From an uncultured Methanobrevibacter sp. (GTDB lineage: Archaea; Methanobacteriota; Methanobacteria; Methanobacteriales; Methanobacteriaceae): 64,000 bases of DNA. Below, piece by piece: positions 12,937 to 22,048 of this stretch. The stretch covers positions 1 through 64,000 of the forward strand of contig NZ_CACXNW010000012.1 in assembly GCF_902769175.1 (NCBI RefSeq), read 5' to 3'. Numbering within the stretch: position 1 is the first letter of the stretch; each line of letters starts with the position of its first letter. The position numbers were made by a program, and so were the translations under genes. The notes beneath the pieces were generated by a model. That model searched no databases. It saw only the letters and a list, made by a program, of their open reading frames with translations, and was not told where the DNA came from.

Positions 12937-14430
12937 TTGCAATTTTCAGATAAGATTTATAATGCAAAACCTGGTTATACTTATGATGATTTTTTATTAG
13001 TTCCTAATGCTTCATGGATAGAAGCTAAAGATGTAAATACTAAAGTCAGCTTAACTAAAGATATTAAATTGAACATTCCTATAATGAGTGCTGCTATGGA
13101 TACTGTAACTGAAGCTAATTTAGCTATTGCACTTGCTCAAGAAGGTGGAGTAGGTGTTATTCACCGTAACATCACTCAAGAGGCACAAGTTGAGGAAGTT
13201 AAAAAGGTTAAAAGTGCTGAGGATATTACTGTACGTGATGTAGTAACCATCAGTCCTGAATCTTCCATTGAAACTGTTCAAGACATTATGGAGAATGAAT
13301 CTGTAAGTGGCCTTCCTGTAATGGAAAATGATAAGATTGTGGGAATCATCTCTAAAAGAGATGTAAGACCATTCTTAAAAACTGAATCTAAACATTTAGT
13401 TAAGGATATAATGACTTCTGAAGTAGTGACTATTAAAGAGAATATTACATCTGAAGAAGCATTGGACATTGCTTATGAGAATAAGGTGGAAAGATTACCT
13501 GTCGTTAGTGAAGATGGTTCATTAGTAGGTATTCTCACTATCAAAGATATTTTAAACCAAGATCAACATCCTAATGCTGCAGTTGATAAAAAAGGAAAAT
13601 ACCTTGTTGCTGCCGCTTGCGGTCCTTTTGACTTAGACAGAGCTATGGCATTGGATCAAGCAGGTGCAGACATTATTTCCGTTGACTGTGCTCACGCTCA
13701 TAACATGAATGTAGTTAAATTTGCAGAAACAATTAAGGACAATATTGATGCTGATTTATGTATGGGTAATATTGCAACTCGTGAAGCTGCAGAAGATTTG
13801 ATTGCTCATGGAGCTGATGGACTTAAGGTAGGTATCGGTCCTGGTTCCATTTGTACTACCCGTATTGTTGCAGGTATCGGTGTGCCACAAGTAACTGCCA
13901 TTGCAGAAGTTGCAGATATTGCAAGCGACGTAGGTGTTCCTGTTATTGCAGATGGTGGACTTAGATACTCTGGTGACATTGCAAAAGCTATTGGTGCTGG
14001 TGCAGATGTCGTAATGCTTGGTAACTTGCTTGCTGGAACTTTGGAGGCTCCTGGTGATATTGTAACCATGAATGGTAGAAAATACAAAACATACCGTGGA
14101 ATGGGATCCATTGGTGCAATGACTGGTGGATCTGGCGGTGGAGCAGACAGATACTTCCAAGAAGTGGATAAAGGCACCCATATGAAACATTCAAAATTAG
14201 TTGCTGAAGGTGTGGAAGGTGTAGTTCCATATAAGGGAACTGTAGCTGAAGTAGTATTCCAATTAGTAGGTGGATTAAAATCATCTATGGGTTACTGTGG
14301 AGCTATTGACATTCCAACCATGAAGAAAGTTGCTCGTTTCGTTAGAATTACTTCAAGCGGTATTAAGGAATCACATCCTCATGAATTGATGATTACTAAC
14401 GAAAGTCCAAATTATCCAACTTTTGAATAA
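12937..14430 (+). CDS. guaB: inosine-5'-monophosphate dehydrogenase
   Basis: Oxidises IMP to XMP with NAD+, the committed step of GMP synthesis, in the cytoplasm. At 497 residues it is full length. The TIM barrel is split by a pair of CBS domains (about residues 95-205). The active-site loop GPGSICTTR is present with catalytic Cys306, followed by the [18 protein letters not shown] phosphate-binding segment and GYCGA near the C-terminus. The TTG start is supported by a strong AAGGAGGT ribosome-binding site about six bases upstream. No sign of damage. Confidence 0.95.
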   Translation: MQFSDKIYNAKPGYTYDDFLLVPNASWIEAKDVNTKVSLTKDIKLNIPIMSAAMDTVTEANLAIALAQEGGVGVIHRNITQEAQVEEVKKVKSAEDITVRDVVTISPESSIETVQDIMENESVSGLPVMENDKIVGIISKRDVRPFLKTESKHLVKDIMTSEVVTIKENITSEEALDIAYENKVERLPVVSEDGSLVGILTIKDILNQDQHPNAAVDKKGKYLVAAACGPFDLDRAMALDQAGADIISVDCAHAHNMNVVKFAETIKDNIDADLCMGNIATREAAEDLIAHGADGLKVGIGPGSICTTRIVAGIGVPQVTAIAEVADIASDVGVPVIADGGLRYSGDIAKAIGAGADVVMLGNLLAGTLEAPGDIVTMNGRKYKTYRGMGSIGAMTGGSGGGADRYFQEVDKGTHMKHSKLVAEGVEGVVPYKGTVAEVVFQLVGGLKSSMGYCGAIDIPTMKKVARFVRITSSGIKESHPHELMITNESPNYPTFE

Positions 14431-14484
14431 GTTTGATATTTTAGAATAATTTTTAATTATTCTAATTTTCTTTTTTCTATTTTT

Positions 14485-14530
14485 AGTTTATTTTTAGTTT
14501 ATTTTTAGTTTATTTTTAGTTTATTTTTAG
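14485..14530. repeat. 11-bp tandem repeat downstream of guaB
   Basis: AGTTTATTTTT is repeated about four times without interruption, then degenerates into AGTGATTTTTTCTATT units up to about 14600. It lies between guaB and the ATP-grasp gene and may help terminate guaB transcription because of its T richness. Confidence 0.75.
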
Positions 14531-14728
14531 TGATTTTTTCTATTATTAGTTTTAGTGATTTTTTCTATTTTTAGTTTATTTTTAGTGATTTTTTCAATTT
14601 TACACTTTTCATTTTTTAAATTATTATCTATCTAATTTTCTTACAAAAATATTATTTGATTAAAAATTGTTTAATCATCTTCTTTTTTAGTAAAACCCTT
14701 AATTAATTATATTTTTTTAAATTTTCAC

Positions 14729-14764
14729 TGTAAGTAAGCACTTACATTCGAAAATATTTATATA
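14729..14764 (+). promoter_or_regulatory. palindrome plus TATA box before the ATP-grasp gene
   Basis: TGTAAG-TAAGCA-CTTACA (14729-14746) is an inverted repeat of 6-base arms placed immediately upstream of a good TATA box, TTTATATA (14757-14764). The position overlapping or abutting the BRE suggests a regulator binding site. The predicted transcription start is around 14785-14790, leaving a leader of about 160 bases. Which protein binds is unknown. Confidence 0.5.
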
Positions 14765-14802
14765 CATTCCTTTTCAAATCTTATATTGATATAAATGAGA
14801 TT

Positions 14803-14895
14803 AAGTATTGAATAAAATTTTTTAAATTATTTTATTCATTTGTATTCTTAGATGTTAGTTTATTAACATTATTTCGAAAATTTTATTCAATACTT
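14803..14895 (+). promoter_or_regulatory. long inverted repeat in the leader of the ATP-grasp gene
   Basis: AAGTATTGAATAAAATTTT (14803-14821) is exactly reverse-complementary to 14877-14895, giving 19-bp perfect arms around a 55-base loop that itself contains smaller AT-rich hairpins. It lies between the predicted promoter and the start codon at 14950, so it would form a long stem in the 5' untranslated RNA. It could be a leader switch, a processing site or an overlapping small RNA. Confidence 0.5.
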
Positions 14896-14949
14896 TTTTT
14901 TTGCTAATATCAACAAATAAAAAAACATATAAAAAAAATTTAAATCGGG

Positions 14950-16653
14950 ATGATCATGAAGAACATAGTTGTTGTAGAATGTAAGTCTACTGGAAAAAAT
15001 TTTATTGAAGATATTGCAAATATGGGTTATAATCCTATTATTTTACAAACAAGAGTTGCGAATACTGAAGAAGGAAAATCCTATTTACAAGCCATTAGAA
15101 ATGGTTTAGATTCTCTTAAGCATGATTTTGAATTAATTCATGAGAAAGATACTTATGAAGAAACTCTGGAAATGGTAAAAGAATATGATCCGCTTTTAGT
15201 TTTGCCTGCAAATGAAAGGGAAGTTATATTAGCTTCCAAATTGGCTTATGATTTAGACCTTTTGTGCAATGATGTTGCAAATTTAGATGCAATGACCCTA
15301 AAGGATGCAATGCAAAATCGTATAGCTGAATGCGGACTTAGACACATTAGGGGTAAAAAGGTTACACATCTTGAAGATGCATTGGAATTTTATGATAGTG
15401 AAGAATTAACTGATGTGGTCATTAAACCTGTTTATGGTGCAGGATCTACCAGTGTAAGGATTTGTGAAAGCAGAGAAGAATTCATAAATGTATTCAAGCT
15501 ATTGGCTACTAGAACCAACCAATATGGAGATGAAAATGAGGAGTTCTTAATTCAAGAACGTATTAACGGTGAAGAGTATATTGTTAATACAGTATCCTCT
15601 GAAGGCATACATCGTGTAACAACTGTATGGAAATACCATAAGATTAAAACCAATGATGGTGCTATATTATATGACTCTATGGATTCTGTTAATGAATTGA
15701 GCATTGGCGAAGCTAAAATGATTGAATATGCTTATAAAGTGGCTGATGCACTTGGAATTAAATATGGGTCGGTTCATGGAGAATATATGATTGATGAAAA
15801 GGGTCCTGTGCTTATAGAAGTTAATTGTCGCCCAATGGGTGGGGATATGTCTGTAGAATTTTTAGACAGGGTTTCAGGTCAGCATGAAACAGACAGTATT
15901 TTATATGCTTATCTAAAGCCAGACTTATTTAAAGAGCAATTGAAAAAACAATACCAATTGTATGCACATGCTTCATTGAAATTTTTCATTGTTCCTAAAG
16001 GCATTGTTGCTAGATCTGCTCCTATGAAAAATATTAGCCTTAAGTTGAAAAGCCATTTAAGGACAAGTTTAGATGATATAGACTATGGAAATTCCAAATA
16101 TTATGTCAAGACTGAAGATCTGGATACTAGTCCAGGTACCATGTATTTGGTTCATGAAGACCTATCTGTAGTTCAAAAGGACATTGAATTTATTAGAAAC
16201 ATTGAGAAAAATGCTTTTTCAATGGTATTAAGTAGTGAAACACATGATGCAGAACTTAAAGATGATGATACATATATAAATGATATCAGGCCATTGGTGG
16301 AAAACTGTGAAAGATTCGGTATTGGTCTTTTGGTAACTGATCAGTTCATTGATGATATTGATATTCTTCAGGTCAAGCCTCAGGATGTAGAAAATATTAC
16401 CGGAACATTTGACTTTATTGTAATTAATTTAAATAAAATTATTTTTAATAAACCATCAAAAGATGTAATTGAATCAATGTGGGGAAGTTTTTCAAAAATT
16501 AAAAAGAACGGCTTAATTTTTATTCCAGAAAATACTTATGAACTGTTTGTTGGTGGAAAGAACAGTATGGAAGTGTTAATTAAAGCTGCTGGTTTGAAAA
16601 TTGTGCTTCCGCCTTATGGTTTATATGACACGATTATTGCATCTAAAAACTAA
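14950..16653 (+). CDS. ATP-grasp carboxylate-amine ligase-like protein
   Basis: 567-residue cytoplasmic protein. Residues about 1-110 form a preATP-grasp domain, and about 110-330 an ATP-grasp fold with VIKPVYGAGSTSV (phosphate loop), FLIQERINGEEYIVN and the metal-binding VLIEVNCRPMGGD. The closest recognisable families are the amino-acid/dipeptide ligases and carbamoyl-phosphate-synthase-like ATP-grasp enzymes; the substrate cannot be read from the sequence. The last 170 residues form an extra domain ending in a methyltransferase-like pattern (FDFIVINLNK...IKKNGLIFIPE), without a visible SAM-binding glycine motif. Start: ATG at 14950, with an in-frame ATG at 14956 as alternative. It stands alone behind an unusual structured leader, suggesting dedicated regulation. 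Confidence 0.65.
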   Translation: MIMKNIVVVECKSTGKNFIEDIANMGYNPIILQTRVANTEEGKSYLQAIRNGLDSLKHDFELIHEKDTYEETLEMVKEYDPLLVLPANEREVILASKLAYDLDLLCNDVANLDAMTLKDAMQNRIAECGLRHIRGKKVTHLEDALEFYDSEELTDVVIKPVYGAGSTSVRICESREEFINVFKLLATRTNQYGDENEEFLIQERINGEEYIVNTVSSEGIHRVTTVWKYHKIKTNDGAILYDSMDSVNELSIGEAKMIEYAYKVADALGIKYGSVHGEYMIDEKGPVLIEVNCRPMGGDMSVEFLDRVSGQHETDSILYAYLKPDLFKEQLKKQYQLYAHASLKFFIVPKGIVARSAPMKNISLKLKSHLRTSLDDIDYGNSKYYVKTEDLDTSPGTMYLVHEDLSVVQKDIEFIRNIEKNAFSMVLSSETHDAELKDDDTYINDIRPLVENCERFGIGLLVTDQFIDDIDILQVKPQDVENITGTFDFIVINLNKIIFNKPSKDVIESMWGSFSKIKKNGLIFIPENTYELFVGGKNSMEVLIKAAGLKIVLPPYGLYDTIIASKN

Positions 16654-16675
16654 TGAAATATTTAAGATTTCATAG

Positions 16676-16838
16676 AAAGCTTTTATTTTTTATTTTTAAA
16701 ACAGGATATTTATTTGAGGTTTTGATAGAGGGTATTTATTTTTTATTTTTAAAACAGGATATTTATTTGAGGTTTTGATAATAGAGGGTATTTATTTTTT
16801 ATTTTTAAAACAGGATATTTATTTGAGGTTTTGATAGA
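16676..16838. repeat. tandem minisatellite, 53-56 bp unit
   Basis: Three copies of a unit containing TTTTTAAAACAGGATATTTA and a TTTGAGGTTTTGATA end (AAAACAGG starts at 16698, 16751 and 16807). Units differ only by a small insertion (GATAATAGAGG versus GATAGAGG). It fills the gap between the ATP-grasp gene and asnA. Confidence 0.85.
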
Positions 16839-16934
16839 ATTTTTTTATATTTAAATTATATATGTTATTTGTTTAGTGTAAATGAGAATAGAACAATTAC
16901 TTATTATTTATGATTTTTTTAGAAGGATGATTAT

Positions 16935-17942
16935 ATGGAGAAAATTTATATTCCAGAAGGGTATGAAAGTCCACAGAGCATGAAGGATACTCAAAAAGCT
17001 ATTAAAGAGGTACAGGATTATTTTGAAACAGCTCTTTCAGAGGCACTTAGTTTAACCCGTGTTTCTGCACCTATATTTGTAACAACAGGAAGCGGGATCA
17101 ATGATGATTTAAATGGTATTGAGGAACCAGTTAGATTTTGCATTACAGAACAGCAAAAAGAGGTTGAAATTGTCCATTCATTAGCAAAATGGAAAAGATT
17201 GGCTTTGTATAGGTATGGATTTGAAAAAGGACAAGGATTATATACCAATATGACAGCTATCAGAAGGGATGAGGAAACTGACAATATCCATTCTGTTTAT
17301 GTAGATCAATGGGACTGGGAAATGGTTATCGATAAGTCAGAAAGGAATATTGAGTTTTTAAAGGAGATAGTTTTTAGAATTTACATGGTTCTTAAACAGA
17401 CTGAATACTATATGTGTGGCAAATATCATTTCATGAATCCATTTCTTCCTAATGAAATTTGCTTTATCACTGCCCAGGAATTGGAGGATCGTTGGCCTGA
17501 TAAAATACCTAAAGAAAGAGAAAATTTAATCGCTAAGGAAAAGGGTGCTGTATTTTTAATGAAAATTGGAGCTCCTTTGGATAGCGGTGAACCTCATGAT
17601 GGCCGTGCTCCAGATTATGATGATTGGGAATTGAATGGAGATATATTGGTTTATTATCCAATATTGGATATGGCTTTGGAACTTTCTTCCATGGGAATTC
17701 GTGTAGATGAAAATTCCCTTCAAAAACAGCTTGAAATGTCTCATTGTGAAGAGAGAGCAGTTTTACCTTATCATAAAAATGTTATAGATGAAGTATTGCC
17801 TTACAGTATAGGTGGTGGAATTGGCCAATCAGGACTAATCATGTTTTTCTTACAGAGAGCTCATATTGCTGAAGTTCAGTCTTCTGTATGGCCATTGGAA
17901 GTATCTGAAGAGTTAACTGCTCATAATGTTAATATAATTTAA
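16935..17942 (+). CDS. asnA: aspartate--ammonia ligase (AsnA type)
   Basis: ATP-dependent synthesis of asparagine from aspartate and ammonia, a class II aminoacyl-tRNA-synthetase-like fold. At 335 residues it is close to the bacterial enzyme (about 330). Typical segments are YIPEGYESPQSM at the N-terminus, TRVSAPIFV, RDEETDNIHSVYVDQWDWE, and the C-terminal YSIGGGIGQSGLIMFFLQRAHI. The start is supported by AGGATGAT seven bases upstream. Monocistronic, with tandem repeats on both sides. Ammonia-dependent asparagine synthesis suits an ammonia-rich gut habitat. Confidence 0.95.
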   Translation: MEKIYIPEGYESPQSMKDTQKAIKEVQDYFETALSEALSLTRVSAPIFVTTGSGINDDLNGIEEPVRFCITEQQKEVEIVHSLAKWKRLALYRYGFEKGQGLYTNMTAIRRDEETDNIHSVYVDQWDWEMVIDKSERNIEFLKEIVFRIYMVLKQTEYYMCGKYHFMNPFLPNEICFITAQELEDRWPDKIPKERENLIAKEKGAVFLMKIGAPLDSGEPHDGRAPDYDDWELNGDILVYYPILDMALELSSMGIRVDENSLQKQLEMSHCEERAVLPYHKNVIDEVLPYSIGGGIGQSGLIMFFLQRAHIAEVQSSVWPLEVSEELTAHNVNII

Positions 17943-18081
17943 TTTAAATTATATTAATTCTATCTTTTCATTTCTTCTTTTTTTATTAGTTTTAAAACTT
18001 ATCTTTTTTATTTTTATTTTTATTTTTAATTTTATTTGTTATAGCACTATTTTTATTAATTTTATTATTATTTTATATTTT

Positions 18082-18240
18082 TAAATTTTTAGTTTTCATA
18101 TCTTTTTTTTAGATTTTAATCATGTTTTTTGCTTTTTTGATAAATTTTTAGTTTTCATATCTTTTTTTAGATTTAAATTATGTTTTTTGCTTTTTTGTTA
18201 AATTTTTAGTTTTCATATCTTTTTTTTTAGATTTAAATCA
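18082..18240. repeat. tandem minisatellite, 58-59 bp unit
   Basis: Nearly three copies of a unit beginning TAAATTTTTAGTTTTCATAT (starts at 18082, 18141 and 18199) and running through AGATTTAAATCATGTTTTTTG. Non-coding, between asnA and the next genes. Confidence 0.8.
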
Positions 18241-18318
18241 TATTCTCTAATTTATCATAAATTAAATTTGAATTCATTAAACGAAGAATTTATAAATTTA
18301 AAAAATAAAATTATATAT

Positions 18319-18383
18319 GATAAATAGTTAAACTCGTTAATTATTTATCAAGTTAATTTTTTTTACAATTCTAAAACAGAATT
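18319..18383 (+). other. two hairpins upstream of a small membrane-protein gene
   Basis: GATAAATAGTTAA (18319-18331) pairs with TTAATTATTTATC (18337-18349) at 12 of 13 positions around the loop ACTCG. Shortly after, AATTCT-AAAAC-AGAATT (18367-18383) is a perfect 6-bp stem. Together they suggest a structured leader or small RNA in this 547-base gap. Both could also be chance in AT-rich DNA. Confidence 0.35.
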
Positions 18384-18489
18384 GCTTTTTAAAGTCTTTA
18401 AACGATAGATATGAAATAAATTATTATTTATTCTATTTTTAACAGGTTTTATAAAATATTTTTAAATATCTATTATGGAGAGTTAAATA

Positions 18490-18738
18490 ATGTTAGATTT
18501 TATTAAAAGACTTTGGAACCCTGTTGCATTTTGGATCAGTTTAATGATGAGTATTATAATGCCAATTATTTTTGGAGTAATTCCATATTACTTATATGGA
18601 AATGGCATATCAATTGAAAACTGTTTGATTCTATGGCCATTAAGATGGTTAGTGGCTTATTTATTAATCAATACATTTGTAAAGGATACTGGTTTAAAGC
18701 TAGCTGCAAAAGTTTTTCATTTTGATCCAGGATACTAA
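18490..18738 (+). CDS. small two-helix membrane protein (DUF2798-like)
   Basis: 82 residues with two hydrophobic segments: about 12-35 (PVAFWISLMMSIIMPIIFG) and about 46-62 (ILWPLRWLVAYLLINTF). The layout is like the DUF2798 two-helix family, but I assign that only tentatively. Ribosome-binding site GGAGA lies just before the ATG. The function is unknown. The following gene is also a membrane protein, but a 170-base gap argues against a tight operon. Confidence 0.6.
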   Translation: MLDFIKRLWNPVAFWISLMMSIIMPIIFGVIPYYLYGNGISIENCLILWPLRWLVAYLLINTFVKDTGLKLAAKVFHFDPGY

Positions 18739-18908
18739 TCTATGTTTTCATTTGTTTTCTCAAAACTTAACAAAATTAATTTCTATATAATAAAAAGAAT
18801 AATTTATTATATTTGAAAAATAAACTATTTGTATAAATTAATTAAGTATTGGCTCTATTTAAGTAATTTATAATTTGGATAATTTGTAATATTTTTGGAG
18901 TTTATAAA

Positions 18909-19676
18909 ATGAGAGAAAACAACGATAGGAGTTGGAAAATAAGATTTGCAATAATAATGTTTGCTTTAGCAATCATTATATTTCTAGCAAGATATCTTAT
19001 CTTCGGAGATGGGAAAGAGATTATTGCTTATTTATGGAAACATATAGGTTTCATTCCAATTGATATATTGATTGTTGGCTTTTTGCTTGAAGGAATTATG
19101 GGTAAAAAGGAACATGAAGCTGTTTTGGAAAAAATTGACATGCTTATGGGAACCTTTTTCTCAGAAATTGGAAATGATTTGATTGCAGAATTAAGTAAAG
19201 TTAATGCCAATAAGATCAATACTGAAAACCTAAAGGACATCAGGAATTGGGATGAAAAGGATTATGATAACAAGATGAAGGAATTAAAATCTGTAGGTGT
19301 AGATTTTAAGGCGGATATTCCTAAGGAAGAAAGAGAGGAGTTTTTAAATAGGATTTACTCAATTCTTGTTGAAAGGAGAGAATTTTTAGTAAACCTTATC
19401 AATAACCCTAATCTATTGGAAAAAGATGAATTCTCATCACTTTTGCTTGCTTTATTACATTTAGATGAAGAGCTTTCCCGTAGAGGAGAATTCTCAGACA
19501 TTAGAGATGTTGATTTCAATCATTTGAATGGTGATATGAAAAGGGTTTACTCTAAATTAGTATATGAATGGGTTTGTTATTTAAAATATCTCTATAAATA
19601 CTATCCTTACATGATTTCCCTTGCTATCCGTACCAATCCATTTGATACCGAAGCAGATGTTCATGTAAAAGAATAG
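18909..19676 (+). CDS. membrane-anchored protein of unknown function
   Basis: 255 residues. Two membrane helices near the N-terminus (about 11-30 and 43-62) are followed by a charged, helical cytoplasmic-type domain of about 190 residues rich in Glu, Asp and Lys, with no motif I recognise. GGAG sits about ten bases before the ATG. I cannot name a family. The two-helix anchor plus helical domain could suit signalling or scaffolding, but that is speculation. Confidence 0.55.
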   Translation: MRENNDRSWKIRFAIIMFALAIIIFLARYLIFGDGKEIIAYLWKHIGFIPIDILIVGFLLEGIMGKKEHEAVLEKIDMLMGTFFSEIGNDLIAELSKVNANKINTENLKDIRNWDEKDYDNKMKELKSVGVDFKADIPKEEREEFLNRIYSILVERREFLVNLINNPNLLEKDEFSSLLLALLHLDEELSRRGEFSDIRDVDFNHLNGDMKRVYSKLVYEWVCYLKYLYKYYPYMISLAIRTNPFDTEADVHVKE

Positions 19677-19809
19677 ATTTATTTCAGATTATGGCTAATT
19701 GATTTGATTTCTATCAATCAATTTCTTCTTTTTTTTATTTTTTTTTATTTTTTTTTATTTTTTAATTTAATTATTTAAGTTGTTTAGTTTATTTTAACAG
19801 ATGATTGTT

Positions 19810-20547
19810 ATGAATGGTCAAAAATTGTATTCTTGCATAGTTTTATCAGGAGGGATGAGTAGAAGAATGGGTCAAGATAAGGGATCTATGATTATTCAAG
19901 AGAAACCTATGATTTTACACATACTTGAAAGACTAAACTATAAAATAAATGATGTTATAATTGTTTTAAATGATAGCAAAAGGATAGCTGATTATCACTC
20001 ATTGCTTAATCAATATTGTGATGGTGAAATTGAAGACAATTTTGATTATTCATTGGAATTTGTCGAAGATGAGATTAAGGGAAAAGGTCCTATATCAGGA
20101 ATCATGACTGGACTAAAGAATGTAAAAACAGATTATGCACTTGTTTTGCCATGTGATTCCCCTTTTATAAGTGATGATAATATAGATGCAATGTTTGATT
20201 TGCTTGAAAAAAATTTAGGTTCAAATAATGATATAGATGCAATCATTCCATTTCACATAAAGTCAAACAAGGACAAATTCAAGGATAATGAAGAATTTAA
20301 CTTTGATGATGCTGGTGAAATGACTATTGATATGAAGATTCAAAATAGCGAACCTTTGCATTCAATTTATAAAAAAGGGAATTTGAATAATATAAAGGAT
20401 TTATTAAATGAAGATAACTTATATGTCAAGTCATTTATTAGAAGCTTAAACAATCCTTGTTTTGTAGAAGTGGACAATAAGATACTCTTTGATAAGGACT
20501 TTAGAAACTTCAACAGAAAAGAAGATCTTGAAGATTTGGAAATATGA
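19810..20547 (+). CDS. mobA: molybdenum cofactor guanylyltransferase-like protein
   Basis: Nucleotidyltransferase that transfers GMP to molybdopterin to make the bis-MGD type cofactor used by formylmethanofuran dehydrogenase. N-terminal LSGGMSRRMGQDKGSM is the GTP-binding signature; LVLPCDSPFIS carries the metal-binding Asp. About 245 residues, slightly longer than usual because of acidic low-complexity stretches. The ATG at 19810 is preferred over 19801 because GATGAT then acts as the ribosome-binding site, as at other genes here. The Mop genes and moaE lie within 5 kb, consistent with a molybdenum/tungsten theme. Confidence 0.85.
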   Translation: MNGQKLYSCIVLSGGMSRRMGQDKGSMIIQEKPMILHILERLNYKINDVIIVLNDSKRIADYHSLLNQYCDGEIEDNFDYSLEFVEDEIKGKGPISGIMTGLKNVKTDYALVLPCDSPFISDDNIDAMFDLLEKNLGSNNDIDAIIPFHIKSNKDKFKDNEEFNFDDAGEMTIDMKIQNSEPLHSIYKKGNLNNIKDLLNEDNLYVKSFIRSLNNPCFVEVDNKILFDKDFRNFNRKEDLEDLEI

Positions 20548-20559
20548 TTTTTTGAATAT

Positions 20560-20838
20560 CTATTTTAAAATTATCTTTTTAAATTATCTTTTTAAATTAT
20601 CTTTTTAAATTATCTTTTTAAATTATCTTTTTAAAAAGTATTCATCTTCAACTATTTTTTAACAATTATCTCTTTTCACTATTTTTTCTATAATTATCTT
20701 TTCTATTATTATCTTTTTTTAGAATTATCTTTTCTATTATTATCTTTTCTATTATTATCTTTTCTATTATTATCTTTTCTATTATTATCTTTTTTTAGAA
20801 CTATCTTTTTTTAAAATTCTCTTTTTAAATTATCTTTT
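20560..20838. repeat. 13- and 15-bp tandem repeats between mobA and cbiT
   Basis: AAATTATCTTTTT (13 bases) is repeated about five times near 20575-20635. After a gap, a 15-base unit TCTATTATTATCTTT is repeated several times near 20690-20800. The array separates two convergent genes and reaches the 3' end of cbiT, so T-rich units may terminate transcription from one side. Confidence 0.8.
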
Positions 20839-21393
20839 TTTAATGGAAATGATGGTCATTGGATTTTGGCTTTCCATTTTTATTCCCTTATTTAATAATA
20901 TTCCATTGGATATGTTGATTTGGGTGATTTTAGGATTATAATTCATCTGTGATAATTCATTGACTATATTGACTTCAAAGTCCAGTATATTGGTTAAAAT
21001 GACTATTCTTCCTTTTGAATTGATTTTTTCATGGACTTTAAAAATGACTTCAATATAATTGTCTTTTTTTGCCTTTATAATGCCAATGTCAAAATTCTCT
21101 ATTTTTTCTATTGCAGACAGTTCATCCTCATTGATTATTTCAACTTTATCAATGTTTCCATGCTTTCTAATATTCTCTTGGCTTATTGTGGCAGCTTGCT
21201 CACTTTCATCAATTGCATATACCTTTTGAGCAAGTTTGGAAAATTCTGTAGATATTTCTCCAACACCGCAATTAATGTCTAAAACAATATCTGAATCCTT
21301 TACATCAGATTTATAGAGTACAATGGATCTGATTTCCTCTTTTAAAAATCCGGAAATGTCGCATGTTGTTCTAAAATCAAAGTCATTAATCAT
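20830..21393 (-). CDS. cbiT: cobalt-precorrin-6B C15-methyltransferase / decarboxylase CbiT
   Basis: SAM-dependent methyltransferase of anaerobic cobalamin (factor III) synthesis. 187 residues, as in archaeal CbiT (about 190). The N-terminal KEEIRSIVLYK, SAM-binding DINCGVGEIS and acidic AIDES motif are followed by a C-terminal half ending INISNGILLNKG...SQNP, which follows the CbiT pattern (N-I-x-x-G...G-x-x-M-x-S-x-N-P). The GG(S/N) loop usual after strand 4 is replaced by KAKKDN, a divergence. It is the last gene of a likely minus-strand operon HD gene - ubiX - cbiT. Confidence 0.75.
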   Translation of the reverse strand: MINDFDFRTTCDISGFLKEEIRSIVLYKSDVKDSDIVLDINCGVGEISTEFSKLAQKVYAIDESEQAATISQENIRKHGNIDKVEIINEDELSAIEKIENFDIGIIKAKKDNYIEVIFKVHEKINSKGRIVILTNILDFEVNIVNELSQMNYNPKITQINISNGILLNKGIKMESQNPMTIISIKKR

Positions 21394-21448
21394 ATTTTCA
21401 ACTCAATAGATAATTTTTTTTGGTATGTTTTTTGTGGTTTATGCAGTC

Positions 21449-22006
21449 TTATTGTGGTTTTTCCCATCTTTTAAACATTTCATTTTCTATCTTCAATACA
21501 TCCAATACCTTTCCTACAATGAAGTCTGTAATGTCTTTGATGCTTTCAGGTTCATGATAAAATGCAGGCATTGCAGGTAGGATTATTCCTCCTTCCTTAG
21601 ATATTCTAAGCATATTTTCAAGATGAACAGCTCTAAGAGGAGTTTCCCTTGGAACTAAAATAAGTTCTCTTCTTTCCTTTAATGCCACATCAGCTACACG
21701 GGTGATTGAATTTGATGCATATCCATTAGCTATTGCAGATAATGTCTTCATTGAACATGGGATAATGACCAATGAATCAAACTTAAATGAGCCGCTGTTT
21801 ACAGATGAATCTATTTCATTTGCCTCAAAGTAATGGTCTGCCAATGATTTGATTTCTTCCAAATCCTCATTCATTTCATAATTGATTACGATTTTTCCAG
21901 GCTCACTGATCAATAGCCCTGTTTCCATATTGAGTTTTTTAAGTGCCTTGAGTAATTCCACTCCATAGATTACTCCGCTTGCACCTGTAATAGCTATAAG
22001 AATCAT
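21449..22006 (-). CDS. ubiX: flavin prenyltransferase, UbiX family
   Basis: Makes prenylated FMN, the cofactor of UbiD-type decarboxylases. About 185 residues, standard length. N-terminal ITGASGVIYG (phosphate/FMN binding), central PCSMKTLSAIANGYASNSITRVADVALKE and PRETPLRAVHLENM are classic UbiX segments. The second ATG (22006) is chosen over 22015 because GATGATAAA then sits as the ribosome-binding site. 42 bases separate it from the upstream HD gene, so they are probably cotranscribed. No UbiD partner is in this window. Confidence 0.9.
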   Translation of the reverse strand: MILIAITGASGVIYGVELLKALKKLNMETGLLISEPGKIVINYEMNEDLEEIKSLADHYFEANEIDSSVNSGSFKFDSLVIIPCSMKTLSAIANGYASNSITRVADVALKERRELILVPRETPLRAVHLENMLRISKEGGIILPAMPAFYHEPESIKDITDFIVGKVLDVLKIENEMFKRWEKPQ

Positions 22007-22048
22007 TTTTATCATCTACTAATTCATTTAATAATGGTATTTTAAAAA

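Noticed and set aside
13756-14284. Several overlapping antisense open frames across guaB
   Set aside because: They lie wholly inside a strongly conserved gene in other phases, a common shadow effect in AT-rich codon use.
16676-16838. Possible CRISPR array (three repeats, regular spacing)
   Set aside because: Units are contiguous tandem copies with no unique spacers; the same is true of the other intergenic arrays.
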